NCBI GenBank assembly: GCA_934130025.1
Contig: CAKOXG010000012.1
Location: 1-34,575 of the forward strand
DNA length: 34,575 nt
Source: an uncultured Clostridia bacterium
GTDB taxonomy: Bacteria; Bacillota; Clostridia; TANB77; CAG-508
Reading direction: 5' to 3'
Shown here: in pieces, positions 26,846 to 32,695 of the stretch
Layout: every line of letters begins with the position of its first letter
Position numbering within the stretch: position 1 is the first letter of the stretch
The notes under the pieces: generated by a model
What the model was told of the DNA's origin: nothing
Databases searched by the model: none
What the model saw: the letters and a program-made list of their open reading frames with translations, nothing else
Translations under genes and position numbers: made by a program

Positions 26846-27094
26846 ATGACTAAGGATAATAAGGATACAAGATTAATGGGGCAGAAAGCTTACCTATTTA
26901 GCCGTAATTTAAAGGTACCTGAAGAAATTGTAAATCATAATTTAAAGGATTTTTATAATTTAGAAAAGAAAATATATGATAAATATAAATTAGACAATTT
27001 AAAGTCCAAATATGTTTCTAATTTTACATCTGAATTGATGGGTGAATGTGTCTATAAACAATATAATTTGAAAAGGAGTAATTATAAATTATAA
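26846..27094 (+). CDS. Hypothetical protein, 82 aa
   Basis: A charged, Lys- and Tyr-rich soluble protein (NHNLKDFYNLEKKIYDKYK) with no recognised domain. The ATG at 26846 has no good Shine-Dalgarno. An AGGTG lies five bases before an in-frame ATT at 26834, which resembles the arrangement of the prophage small genes but with ATT in place of ATG. The end overlaps the start area of the next gene. It may be a decaying gene. Confidence 0.4.
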   Translation: MTKDNKDTRLMGQKAYLFSRNLKVPEEIVNHNLKDFYNLEKKIYDKYKLDNLKSKYVSNFTSELMGECVYKQYNLKRSNYKL

Positions 27095-27263
27095 AATTTT
27101 AATTATTTTAATTATTGGTTCTTTTTTGCAATGCTTATATGATATCTTTATTGTAAATAGAATATCTGAACGTGAGGCAAAAAAAGCAAAATATCATTGT
27201 GAAAAATGCAAAAATTGGAGATGTTATTATTTTTATTGCAAGAAGGAAAAAGAGAGCTTATAA
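27084..27263 (+). pseudogene. Homolog of the prophage Cys-rich membrane protein, start codon lost
   Basis: The frame reads KILIILIIGSFLQCLYDIF and later CEKCKNWRCYYFYCKK. It is nearly the same as the prophage product of 33808-34005 (a membrane segment, then a C-x2-C-x4-C-x4-C cluster). Aligning the two puts ATA (27084) where the intact gene has ATG, five bases after AAGGAG. No ATG, GTG or well-placed TTG exists in frame after the upstream TGA. Either the start has mutated or a rare AUA/AUU start is used. It is 59 codons up to TAA 27261-27263. Confidence 0.65.
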
Positions 27264-27279
27264 GCTCTCTTTGATTTTA
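27249..27279. terminator. Bidirectional terminator
   Basis: A perfect 24-base palindrome (27249-27272, arms AAAGAGAGCTTA and TAAGCTCTCTTT) with T-rich DNA to the right and A-rich DNA to the left. It separates two convergent genes whose stops lie inside it. Confidence 0.8.
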
Positions 27280-27734
27280 TTTTCTAGTTCATTTAATTTG
27301 TAGTAACTTTGAACAGGGATTCTAATTAATTTTATATTTAACTCTTTGAATAAGTTATCAACAAATTTATCTCTTTTTTGTCTGTTTTCTTTTATATGAG
27401 TAGGGTCGTCAAGTTCTATACATAATTTTATTTTACAATTTACATCTGTAATAACAAAATCAATTGTTTTACTTTTTATTTTATTAAAATATTTTATATT
27501 TTTTGATTTAATTATTTCATATAAAGCAACTTGACTAAATAGATTTAAGTTATTTTTATCTGTAATACTTTTTAGTAATTTATAAAACTTTAATTCGTTC
27601 TGTGTTAATAAATATGTTTTTTTCTCATATAGGGAAGAGAGGTCCTCATTTTCTATTTTTTCTTGTTTTGGAATTTTAGTTAGTATTATATCCATCATTA
27701 AAATTATTATTACAAATATCAAAGCATATACCAT
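27258..27734 (-). CDS. Membrane-anchored DUF2726 protein, 158 aa
   Basis: An N-terminal membrane segment (about residues 2-20, MVYALIFVIIILMMDIIL) is followed by a domain with the DUF2726 pattern: LLTQNELKFYKLLKSI, then FSQVALYEIIK, the core KTIDFVITD, and the block LCIELDDPTH with a trailing RDKFVDNLF and IKLIRIPV. DUF2726 domains look like restriction-endonuclease-fold proteins, and the conserved D...ELDD residues would fit a metal site. The role is not established. The frame is open to 27782, but AAGGAGG sits eight bases before the ATG at 27734. It runs against the surrounding phage-like genes, as accessory cargo genes often do. Confidence 0.75.
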   Translation of the reverse strand: MVYALIFVIIILMMDIILTKIPKQEKIENEDLSSLYEKKTYLLTQNELKFYKLLKSITDKNNLNLFSQVALYEIIKSKNIKYFNKIKSKTIDFVITDVNCKIKLCIELDDPTHIKENRQKRDKFVDNLFKELNIKLIRIPVQSYYKLNELENKIKESL

Positions 27735-27781
27735 CTTTTTACACCTCCTTATAATAAAATAATACCATAATTTTACAAGCA

Positions 27782-27810
27782 TTGCAATGTTTACATAATT
27801 ATGATATAAT
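27782..27810 (+). promoter_or_regulatory. Promoter-like sequence
   Basis: TTGCAA (27782-27787), a 17-base spacer and a perfect TATAAT (27805-27810). The start would be near 27817, only about a dozen bases before the possible start of the 97-aa gene. Confidence 0.5.
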
Positions 27811-27828
27811 ATTATTTATAATTAGGAA

Positions 27829-28122
27829 GTGGGTTGTTTTATTATAGCTACAGTATCGAAAGATACTAAATACTTTGTTAATCAATACGGAATATTTTAC
27901 GAAGGACAAGTTTTACAAAAGCATTGTTATTACCATGGTAGATTATGTTTTGATAAATCTGTTGTATTAGATAAATTTATTGTTCATTATGATAAGGTTT
28001 ATCGAAATAAGCAAAAGCTATATTTTAGGTTTTATCCAGAAGGGAAAAAGAATAAATATTATATGACAACATTAAGTGTTGATTGTTTAGGTACATTTTT
28101 TAAAAATAGTATTGACTTTTAA
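27829..28122 (+). CDS. Hypothetical protein, up to 97 aa
   Basis: A basic, aromatic-rich soluble protein (YFVNQYGIFYEGQVLQKHCYYH). I know no relatives. The only standard start is a GTG at 27829, set too close to AGGA. The upstream sequence TAGGAAGTGGGTTGTTTTATT is similar to the TAAGGTAGGTGTTTTTATG leader of two prophage small genes, with ATT (27841) at the place of ATG. It is the last gene before the hairpin and 23-bp repeat, like the gene at 34014 in the intact prophage. It may no longer be translated well. Confidence 0.45.
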   Translation: MGCFIIATVSKDTKYFVNQYGIFYEGQVLQKHCYYHGRLCFDKSVVLDKFIVHYDKVYRNKQKLYFRFYPEGKKNKYYMTTLSVDCLGTFFKNSIDF

Positions 28123-28433
28123 ATTTGTTTAGTATATAAAATTACTATAGCAAATTGCAAGGTAGCATAGGGACTACCATATTTATAATAAATATAAAAC
28201 ATTGCACAAAATCAAAGTTTGTTTTTTAGTTCGGTTTAGTTTACGTTTTTAATTATTTGTTCATATTTCAATTATTTCTTTAATTTTTAAAATTCTTAAA
28301 ATTTTCAAAATTGTAACGTATTTCAAAATTTCTATCTCAAATTTTACATAAAAGTGGGGGATATTAATAAAATTACAATATTTTATTATACATTTCTTTT
28401 GTTTTCATAATACTCGCACAATATAGCATAAAT
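28123..28433. other. AT-rich left end of the prophage
   Basis: It contains a hairpin (28161-28178), the left 23-bp repeat (28198-28220), and then very AT-rich sequence with repeated AATTTT/AAAATT runs (about 28290-28350) that can fold in several ways. I see no gene in it. Confidence 0.5.
28198..28220 (+). repeat. Left 23-bp direct repeat (attachment site)
   Basis: AACATTGCACAAAATC followed by AAAGTTT, identical to 34297-34319 and 6,099 bases away from it. Only the left arm (TTGCACAAAA) and the six central bases of the palindrome at the right end are present; after TTT the sequence differs. This is what attL would look like after crossover inside the core. Confidence 0.7.
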
Positions 28434-28457
28434 AGGTACGCTTTTTGTGACGTACCT
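28434..28457 (-). terminator. Terminator of the XRE regulator
   Basis: AGGTACG (28434-28440) pairs with CGTACCT (28451-28457). It lies just after the stop of the leftward regulator gene. Confidence 0.6.
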
Positions 28458-28463
28458 GTTACA

Positions 28464-28859
28464 TTATTCTTTTATTATTTTTCCATTTTTTCTTGTTAGT
28501 TTATATTTTTCTGTTATTTCTATTGTTTCGCCTTCTTTTAAAATTGTTTTGTCGCTACATATTCCACAGGTCAGATTTTCTTTTTCACAGAATTCATTTG
28601 ATATATAGTATATACAATCTTTTTCATCGTATGGGCAGTGGTTTTCTTTTAGTTTTTTGTTGTCTGTTGCTAGTTTTCTTATGTGGTTGGCTATTTGCTT
28701 GTCTGTCATTTTTAATGCTACAACTATTTTGGCATAATTTTCTACTAGTGGGGAGTTTTTGTCACTTTCAATTCTGTGTATTGTTTTTCTGTCTATGTTC
28801 GTTATTTCTTCAAGCTTTTCTTGCGATATACCAGCTTTTTCTCTAAATTCTCTTAACAT
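28464..28859 (-). CDS. XRE-family regulator with Cys-rich tail, 131 aa
   Basis: An N-terminal helix-turn-helix (about 1-60: LREFREKAGISQEKLEEITNI, then DRKTIHRIESDKNSP) is typical of phage repressors. The C-terminal part has five cysteines in CPYDEKDC, FCEKENLTC and GICSDK, which could bind a metal or sense redox. The frame starts at 28874, but GGAGG precedes the ATG at 28859 by eight bases, so that start is used. It is transcribed away from the structural operon and shares its control region, so it is the likely switch of the prophage. Confidence 0.85.
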   Translation of the reverse strand: MLREFREKAGISQEKLEEITNIDRKTIHRIESDKNSPLVENYAKIVVALKMTDKQIANHIRKLATDNKKLKENHCPYDEKDCIYYISNEFCEKENLTCGICSDKTILKEGETIEITEKYKLTRKNGKIIKE

Positions 28860-28907
28860 TCTTTTCACCTCCATTTATGATTTTAATTTTTTTTTTGCAG
28901 AAAAACA

Positions 28908-28937
28908 TTGACAAGTTTGCCCCATAAGGTTTATACT
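28908..28937 (+). promoter_or_regulatory. Promoter of the prophage structural operon
   Basis: A perfect TTGACA (28908-28913) with TTATAC at 17 or TATACT at 18 bases (ending 28937). It lies between the divergent regulator and the first structural gene. On the other strand, TTGTCA nearby could serve the regulator. Confidence 0.6.
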
Positions 28938-28948
28938 GTATTTGTGCT

Positions 28949-29031
28949 CAATGAGGCATACTTGTCTCACTGAATACGCAATTGCAATCAAGCTCTCTGT
29001 GAGGTTGTAACTCTTGACGCAACCTCCACAG
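28949..29031 (+). promoter_or_regulatory. Two hairpins in the operon leader
   Basis: The first hairpin pairs TGAG (28952-28955) with CTCA (28966-28969), flanked by CA/TG. The second is strong: CTGTGAGGTTG (28997-29007) with CAACCTCCACAG (29020-29031) around a 12-base loop. They sit between the promoter and the first gene and may act as attenuator, RNA stabiliser or single-strand DNA signal. Confidence 0.55.
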
Positions 29032-29070
29032 AAAAGTCAAGAGAAATTCAAGAGAAAGGAAATAGGATTT

Positions 29071-29376
29071 ATGAATTGTAAAGGTAGATTTATATTTCGT
29101 TATATCGAGAAAAAAGAGGCTGGAAGTTTTACAGATGAATACGGTAAAGAGGTAAGATACGACAGTTCGTACAGTTTAAAATTGGACGAGATAGTTGATG
29201 GCAAGCCTGTTGAACGTAAGTTTAAAATACCTCTTTCAGATAAAAACTTGGCTAATGACTTTTTTAATTTAAAGCCATATTATCCTTGTGAAGTAACATT
29301 CGATATAAATATTTACGCTAATTCTGTCAAACTAACTCCAAAGCAAGTGCTTGCAGTTGGGGATGACAAGAAATAG
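29071..29376 (+). CDS. Possible ssDNA-binding protein, 101 aa
   Basis: A soluble beta-rich protein (MNCKGRFIFRYIEKKEAGSF, then SYSLKLDEIVDGKPVERKFK and CEVTFDINIYANSVKL), about the size of filamentous-phage gene V-type proteins, in the first position of the operon. The alternating hydrophobic pattern suits an OB-like barrel, but no diagnostic motif is visible, so the role is inferred from place and size. The frame extends to a TTG at 29014 across the leader hairpin; the ATG at 29071 with AGGA ahead is the sensible start. Confidence 0.55.
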   Translation: MNCKGRFIFRYIEKKEAGSFTDEYGKEVRYDSSYSLKLDEIVDGKPVERKFKIPLSDKNLANDFFNLKPYYPCEVTFDINIYANSVKLTPKQVLAVGDDKK

Positions 29377-29398
29377 AAAAACATAGAAAGGAAAACGT

Positions 29399-29542
29399 AT
29401 GAATAATGAAGTTGAGTTGTTAGAAATAATGCAAGCTGTCCATACTGATTTGGGTGTAATAGCTTCTTTCTTAATCTTCTTTGTAATTGTAATACTTCTA
29501 TATTTTACGTATAAGTTTTTTGATATGTTTTTCAAAATATAA
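29399..29542 (+). CDS. Small phage membrane protein, 47 aa
   Basis: ATG at 29399 after GAAAGGA. The acidic N-terminus (MNNEVELLEIMQAVHTDLG) leads into one membrane segment (about 20-42) ending FFKI. Position before the major coat gene and size fit a minor coat or cap protein of filamentous phages, as with gpVII/gpIX types. There is no motif to confirm it. Confidence 0.65.
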   Translation: MNNEVELLEIMQAVHTDLGVIASFLIFFVIVILLYFTYKFFDMFFKI

Positions 29543-29559
29543 GTATAGGAGGTATAATC

Positions 29560-29730
29560 ATGGAAGCTTCAAGTACTGCTGTATTAGCTAAAGTTGTAAC
29601 AACTGAGATGCTTTCTGGTGTTTTATCAGAAGTAACAAGCTTATTACCAATTACTATTCCAGTAATGATAACATTTATCGGAATAAGAAAAGGTATAGCA
29701 TTCGTTCAATCAATGTTACATGCTGCCTAG
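29560..29730 (+). CDS. Major coat protein, 56 aa
   Basis: ATG at 29560 with an excellent TAGGAGG site. The product starts MEASSTAVLAKVVTTEMLSG, has one central hydrophobic helix (SLLPITIPVMITFIGI) and a basic RKG next to it, then a short amphipathic end (QSMLHAA). Acidic or polar start, membrane helix and basic DNA-facing tail are the plan of inovirus major coat proteins. It has no signal peptide, as in many Gram-positive inoviruses. A terminator-like hairpin directly follows, which would boost its mRNA over the downstream genes. A second coat-like sequence is nested at 30253-30372. Confidence 0.82.
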   Translation: MEASSTAVLAKVVTTEMLSGVLSEVTSLLPITIPVMITFIGIRKGIAFVQSMLHAA

Positions 29731-29739
29731 TTGTGTTGT

Positions 29740-29770
29740 GGGGTAGAGGTAATCTACTCCATTTTATTTT
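29740..29770 (+). terminator. Partial terminator after the coat gene
   Basis: GGGGTAGA (29740-29747) with TCTACTCC (29753-29760), one G-T pair, then ATTTTATTTT. A weak terminator here resembles the one after gene VIII in well-studied filamentous phages and would give excess coat message. Confidence 0.6.
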
Positions 29771-29787
29771 AAGAAAGGTTTTTTTTT

Positions 29788-30908
29788 ATGAGAAATAAGA
29801 AAATTTTATTTATTTTTTTTATAGTTTTTTTTACGAATTTATTTTTTGTAAATAAGGTTTTTGCTAGTTCTTTTAGTATTAGCGATGAAAAAAGAAATAC
29901 TATTGAAAATGTTTTAAAAGAACACCCTGATTGCAATTCTTGGATAAGTGTTGACTATAGAAATAAAAGTTCTTTTTTTATCTTTAATGTTCCAGAAGGA
30001 ACCGAGCTTTATGCAAAAGGTAATTTGATTAATACCTGTGATTCTTCACGTATTTTTTGGTATTGCTATTATTATAACTCAACAGATAATACTTATACTT
30101 TATTTTGGAGCGGTAATTCTTGCGGTCATCAAGAACTTAATTTAGAGACTTTTTATTCTAATCGCGTTGTTTATGCTGATGAGAATAAAGAAAACGTTTT
30201 TTTTTCGCCAACTCTACCGGGGATAGTGGCTCGACAGGTGGAGGAAGTGGAAATGAGTCAGGTTCTACAGGAGATAATAACACTGCTTCCACAGATTTTA
30301 GTAGTAATGGTGTCTTTAGTTGGATTGCGAAAGGGTTTGAAAATGTTGGAAACTTTCTTGCATCAATCGTAAAAGGCATTGTAAGTATAGTTGATTGGCT
30401 TAATCCATTGAGTGATAATTTTATACTTAAAAAGATTATTCAAGGATTAGCTGATATATTAAGTTTTTTAAATCCTAATAGTGATAAATTTATAGGTAAA
30501 GTAATAGTTGATTTATTCAAGGATTTGTTAAATATGCTATTTGTACCTAGTGATGAGAGATTGTCTGCAATGACTCGTACTATACAGTCAAAGTTTGCTT
30601 TTGTAGATACTATAAAGTCAACTGTGAACGTATTAGATAACTTGATGGTCGATTCGGGCACCGCTCCATCAATTAGTGTTGATATTGGAAAAACAAAATA
30701 TACCGGAGAGGCTAATGTTAAGGTTATAGATTTGAGTTGGTATGCTCCATTTAAACAATATGGCGATGTTGTAATTGCTGGTTTTGCTTATGCTTTTTTT
30801 GCTTGGCGATTGTTTTTAAATGTTACTGGAATAATAAATGGTGCTTCAGGTGCTGTTTATACTATTAATAGTATTGATTCTAAAATTGAGAGGGGGCCTA
30901 AGCAATGA
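29788..30908 (+). CDS. Adsorption (pIII-like) protein with -1 frame change
   Basis: From ATG 29788 (AGAAAGG, then nine T, then ATG) the product has a signal peptide ending VFA at about residue 26 and a Cys- and Tyr-rich N-domain (to about 139). At the nine T of 30197-30205 the frame must move by -1 to go on. The new frame, open from 30189 and without a start, gives ANSTGDSGSTGGGSGNESGS, a Gly/Ser linker typical of pIII. A hydrophobic helical region (FSWIAKGFENVGNFLASI onward) and a late membrane segment (GFAYAFFAWRLFL) lead to the stop at 30908. Joined, it has 373 residues, a fitting size. Without the shift, translation ends at 30372 after 194 residues and finishes in a coat-like domain. Receptor binding is inferred from layout. 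Confidence 0.7.
30253..30372 (+). CDS. Nested coat-like protein, 39 aa, out of frame with the linker
   Basis: ATG at 30253 follows GGAGGAAGTGGAA, a good Shine-Dalgarno made of the Gly-Gly-Ser-Gly codons of the overlapping frame. The product starts MSQVLQEIITLLPQILVVMV and ends GLRKGLKMLETFLHQS. It lines up with the C-terminal part of the major coat protein over its entire length with one gap: EM, VL, E, LLP, VM, G, RKG and LH are shared at the same spacing and both stop two residues after LH. Codon third positions differ, so the match is at protein level. It is in frame with the N-terminal part of the adsorption gene, so it may be made alone or as the C-terminal anchor of that protein. Confidence 0.65.
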   Translation: MSQVLQEIITLLPQILVVMVSLVGLRKGLKMLETFLHQS

Positions 30909-31162
30909 TAACGAATGCTATTATATTGGTTTTTCAAGGTGTTTTGAATGTTTTACTTGCTCCTCTTTCAGTATTTAATATTGGTGTAGATTTTGTTTTA
31001 AGTATCCCAATTATAAGCTCTTTTATTAAAATAATTGCTTATGTACTGCCGTGGAGTAAGCTAACGCCTTTGATTTCTTTGACTGTTGGTTTGTTCACTT
31101 TTAGGATCACTTTAGCTTTGATAAGGTTAGTCAAAGGATTTATCCCAACTATGGGTGGTTAA
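30905..31162 (+). CDS. Minor coat/membrane protein, 85 aa
   Basis: The start overlaps the previous stop by four bases (ATGA). There are three hydrophobic stretches (about 4-22, 28-46 and 52-75) and a basic RLVKGF near the end. Place between the adsorption and Zot genes and size fit the DUF2523/pVI-like minor coat group of inoviruses, which caps the virion end that carries pIII. The assignment is by context. Confidence 0.6.
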   Translation: MITNAIILVFQGVLNVLLAPLSVFNIGVDFVLSIPIISSFIKIIAYVLPWSKLTPLISLTVGLFTFRITLALIRLVKGFIPTMGG

Positions 31163-31188
31163 TTAATTTTAAAGTCAGGAGATTTGAG

Positions 31189-31350
31189 ATGTTGATTTTT
31201 ATTATAATATTTTTTATTGTTGTGGTTATTGGTTTTGCAATGCTTTTTTATAAGTATGTTAGTTTAAACGATGAGCTCAACGATTTATATGAGCAAATTT
31301 ATTATTATATAGACAGAGATTTTGGTATTGGAGGTAAGCACGATGATTAA
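31189..31350 (+). CDS. Small phage membrane protein, 53 aa
   Basis: ATG at 31189 after AGGAGA. One membrane segment (about 2-23, MLIFIIIFFIVVVIGFAMLF), then an acidic, Tyr-rich tail (NDELNDLYEQIYYYIDRD). The end overlaps the zot start by eight bases. It could be a virion or assembly partner of Zot. I see no family motif. Confidence 0.65.
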   Translation: MLIFIIIFFIVVVIGFAMLFYKYVSLNDELNDLYEQIYYYIDRDFGIGGKHDD

Positions 31351-32206
31351 TATGTTTACCACTATGTTCAAAATGATTTTTGAGCTGCTAAAATATCCAC
31401 TGTATATAGTTTTAATAGGTATTGCTCTTTTTGTTGTTCTATGTTCATTCTGGTTTGTTTTAAGGCTATGTCAAGGTAAAAGATTGAAGAAAGGTACTAG
31501 GCAATATATAAAGAAAGAAGGATTTTTTTATAAGGTATTTGTTAAGTTGCCACGTCAATATGTAGATGATTATTTTGAGAGAGAACCAGATTTCTTTCCA
31601 TATCAAGGTTGCATTATATTTGAAGGACGTCAAGGTGCAGGGAAAAGTATTGGTATGATAGAGTTTACAAGGCGTATGCAGCAGGAGTTTCCTCTTGCTA
31701 AGTGTATAACTAATATTGGTTATAAGTATGAAGATGCTAAGCTTAAAAGTTGGCGAACCTTAATTAATTATAAAAATGGTATAAATGGTGTAATAGTTGT
31801 TATGGACGAATTACAGAATTGGTTTAGTTCAAATGACAGTAAGAACTTTCCTCCTGAAATGTTGTCAGTAATAACACAAAATAGAAAAAACAGGAGAATT
31901 ATTCTTGGTACATCACAAAACTTTTATTTACTTGCCAAGGCTATTCGCTCACAGGCTACCGAGGTGCGTAGGTGTACTACGCTCCTCGGAGCCTTGACGA
32001 TCGTTCGTAGATTTGAGCCAATTTTAGATAGCGAAGGAAATGTACAAGAGTTTAAATATCGTGGTTGGTATTTCTTTGTACATGATAAGGAACTTAGAGA
32101 TTGTTATGATACATATAAGGTAATAGATAGATTTAAAGATGTTGGATTTAAAGAAGATAGTAATGTTGTAGCAGATATTAATACTGTATTTAATTTTAAG
32201 AAATAG
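31343..32206 (+). CDS. zot: Zot-type (pI-like) morphogenesis ATPase, 287 aa
   Basis: The inner-membrane motor that extrudes filamentous virions. A membrane segment (about 18-41) is followed by the ATPase domain with Walker A GRQGAGKS (95-102) and a Walker B strand IVVMDELQNWF. RKNRRIILGTSQNF is a sensor-like stretch. In Gram-negative phages the membrane segment is usually C-terminal; here it is N-terminal. The frame extends to a TTG at 31322, but GGAGGT is seven bases before the ATG at 31343. This gene is the strongest single marker of an inovirus in the window. Confidence 0.9.
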   Translation: MINMFTTMFKMIFELLKYPLYIVLIGIALFVVLCSFWFVLRLCQGKRLKKGTRQYIKKEGFFYKVFVKLPRQYVDDYFEREPDFFPYQGCIIFEGRQGAGKSIGMIEFTRRMQQEFPLAKCITNIGYKYEDAKLKSWRTLINYKNGINGVIVVMDELQNWFSSNDSKNFPPEMLSVITQNRKNRRIILGTSQNFYLLAKAIRSQATEVRRCTTLLGALTIVRRFEPILDSEGNVQEFKYRGWYFFVHDKELRDCYDTYKVIDRFKDVGFKEDSNVVADINTVFNFKK

Positions 32207-32219
32207 GAGGATTGATTAT

Positions 32220-32429
32220 ATGAATAAGTATTATATTATTTTATTAGTATTTTGGGTTTTTTATTTAGTTTTAGATTTAATTGAGTATTATGTATTACAG
32301 AACAAAAAGAATATGAATTTCAAGAATTATTTTGATTATAAACTTAATTATAAAAAGAGATTGAAAGAAAAAGAGCAGGAATTAAAGCATAGAGATAACT
32401 CAAATGCAGGCGACAATAATAACCTGTAG
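32220..32429 (+). CDS. Small phage membrane protein, 69 aa
   Basis: ATG at 32220 after AGGAGG. One membrane segment (about 4-23) then a long Lys/Glu-rich cytoplasmic tail (KKRLKEKEQELKHRD) that may form a coiled coil, ending in Asn and Asp. It is the last gene before the hairpin region, next to zot, so an assembly role is possible but unproven. Confidence 0.65.
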   Translation: MNKYYIILLVFWVFYLVLDLIEYYVLQNKKNMNFKNYFDYKLNYKKRLKEKEQELKHRDNSNAGDNNNL

Positions 32430-32464
32430 ATTATAATATTGTTTTAGCTGAAGAGCGCAGCGAC

Positions 32465-32556
32465 ATCTTGCGCAGCAAGATAGAGAAATTGCGTAGCAAT
32501 TTCGTGACTGAGAAAAACACAAATTCCCCGCGCTTCTAACAAGCGGGGTTTTGTGT
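32465..32556 (+). other. Mini-hairpin cluster and terminator in the phage intergenic region
   Basis: Two perfect stems with three-base loops follow each other: ATCTTGC-GCA-GCAAGAT (32465-32481) and GAAATTGC-GTA-GCAATTTC (32485-32503). Each centres on GCGNAGC, a sequence known to make unusually stable single-stranded DNA hairpins. A large stem (ACACAAA/TTTGTGT with CCCCGC/GCGGGG, 32517-32556) comes next and can act as terminator of the structural operon. In an ssDNA phage such hairpins are candidates for packaging or minus-strand origin signals. Confidence 0.6.
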
Positions 32557-32576
32557 AATATATTACATCGGTATTG

Positions 32577-32676
32577 AGTGTAATATAGGCTTTCAGCCTT
32601 ACAACCATAAGGATTTGATAGAGGTTTACACTTTAATTATGGAAAATCAAAAAGTTTGACCTTTGTTTGACCTTTT
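32577..32676 (+). other. Candidate replication origin with tandem 11-bp repeat
   Basis: AGTGTAA (32577-32583) pairs with TTACACT (32626-32632) around a small branched structure (GGC/GCC and CCTT/AAGG). Directly before the initiator gene lies GTTTGACCTTT repeated head to tail (32654-32664 and 32665-32675), a likely binding site for the initiator. Confidence 0.45.
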
Positions 32677-32695
32677 AAAATAGGAGAAAAACAAC

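Larger units (their letters stand above)
26834..28220 (+). mobile_element. Degraded tail of a second inovirus-like element
   Basis: The segment ends like the intact prophage beside it: small genes, then a short hairpin (GGTAG 28161-28165 with CTACC 28174-28178), then the 23-bp repeat. It includes a homolog (27084-27263) of the prophage protein at 33808. No coat, Zot or Rep gene remains. This suggests a tandem integration in which the left copy lost all but its tail and gained or kept a leftward DUF2726 gene. Confidence 0.5.

Noticed and set aside
27788..27832. dif-like sequence on the minus strand (ACTTCCTAATT ... AATTATGTAAAC)
   Set aside because: The arms resemble Bacillota dif halves, but they are 19 and not 6 bases apart, and the stretch is better explained by a promoter (TTGCAA-17-TATAAT) and a ribosome-site region.
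29014..29070. N-terminal extension of the 101-aa phage protein from a TTG
   Set aside because: The extension runs through the leader hairpin and has no ribosome site; the ATG at 29071 gives a compact domain.
30158..30661. Minus-strand frames of 73 aa opposite the adsorption gene
   Set aside because: They only mirror the linker and helical region and have no ribosome site; the plus-strand frames explain the region.
30408..30908. Separate 166-aa gene starting at TTG 30408
   Set aside because: There is no Shine-Dalgarno, and the same frame is open 73 codons upstream with a Gly/Ser linker, so it is the C-terminal part of the adsorption protein.
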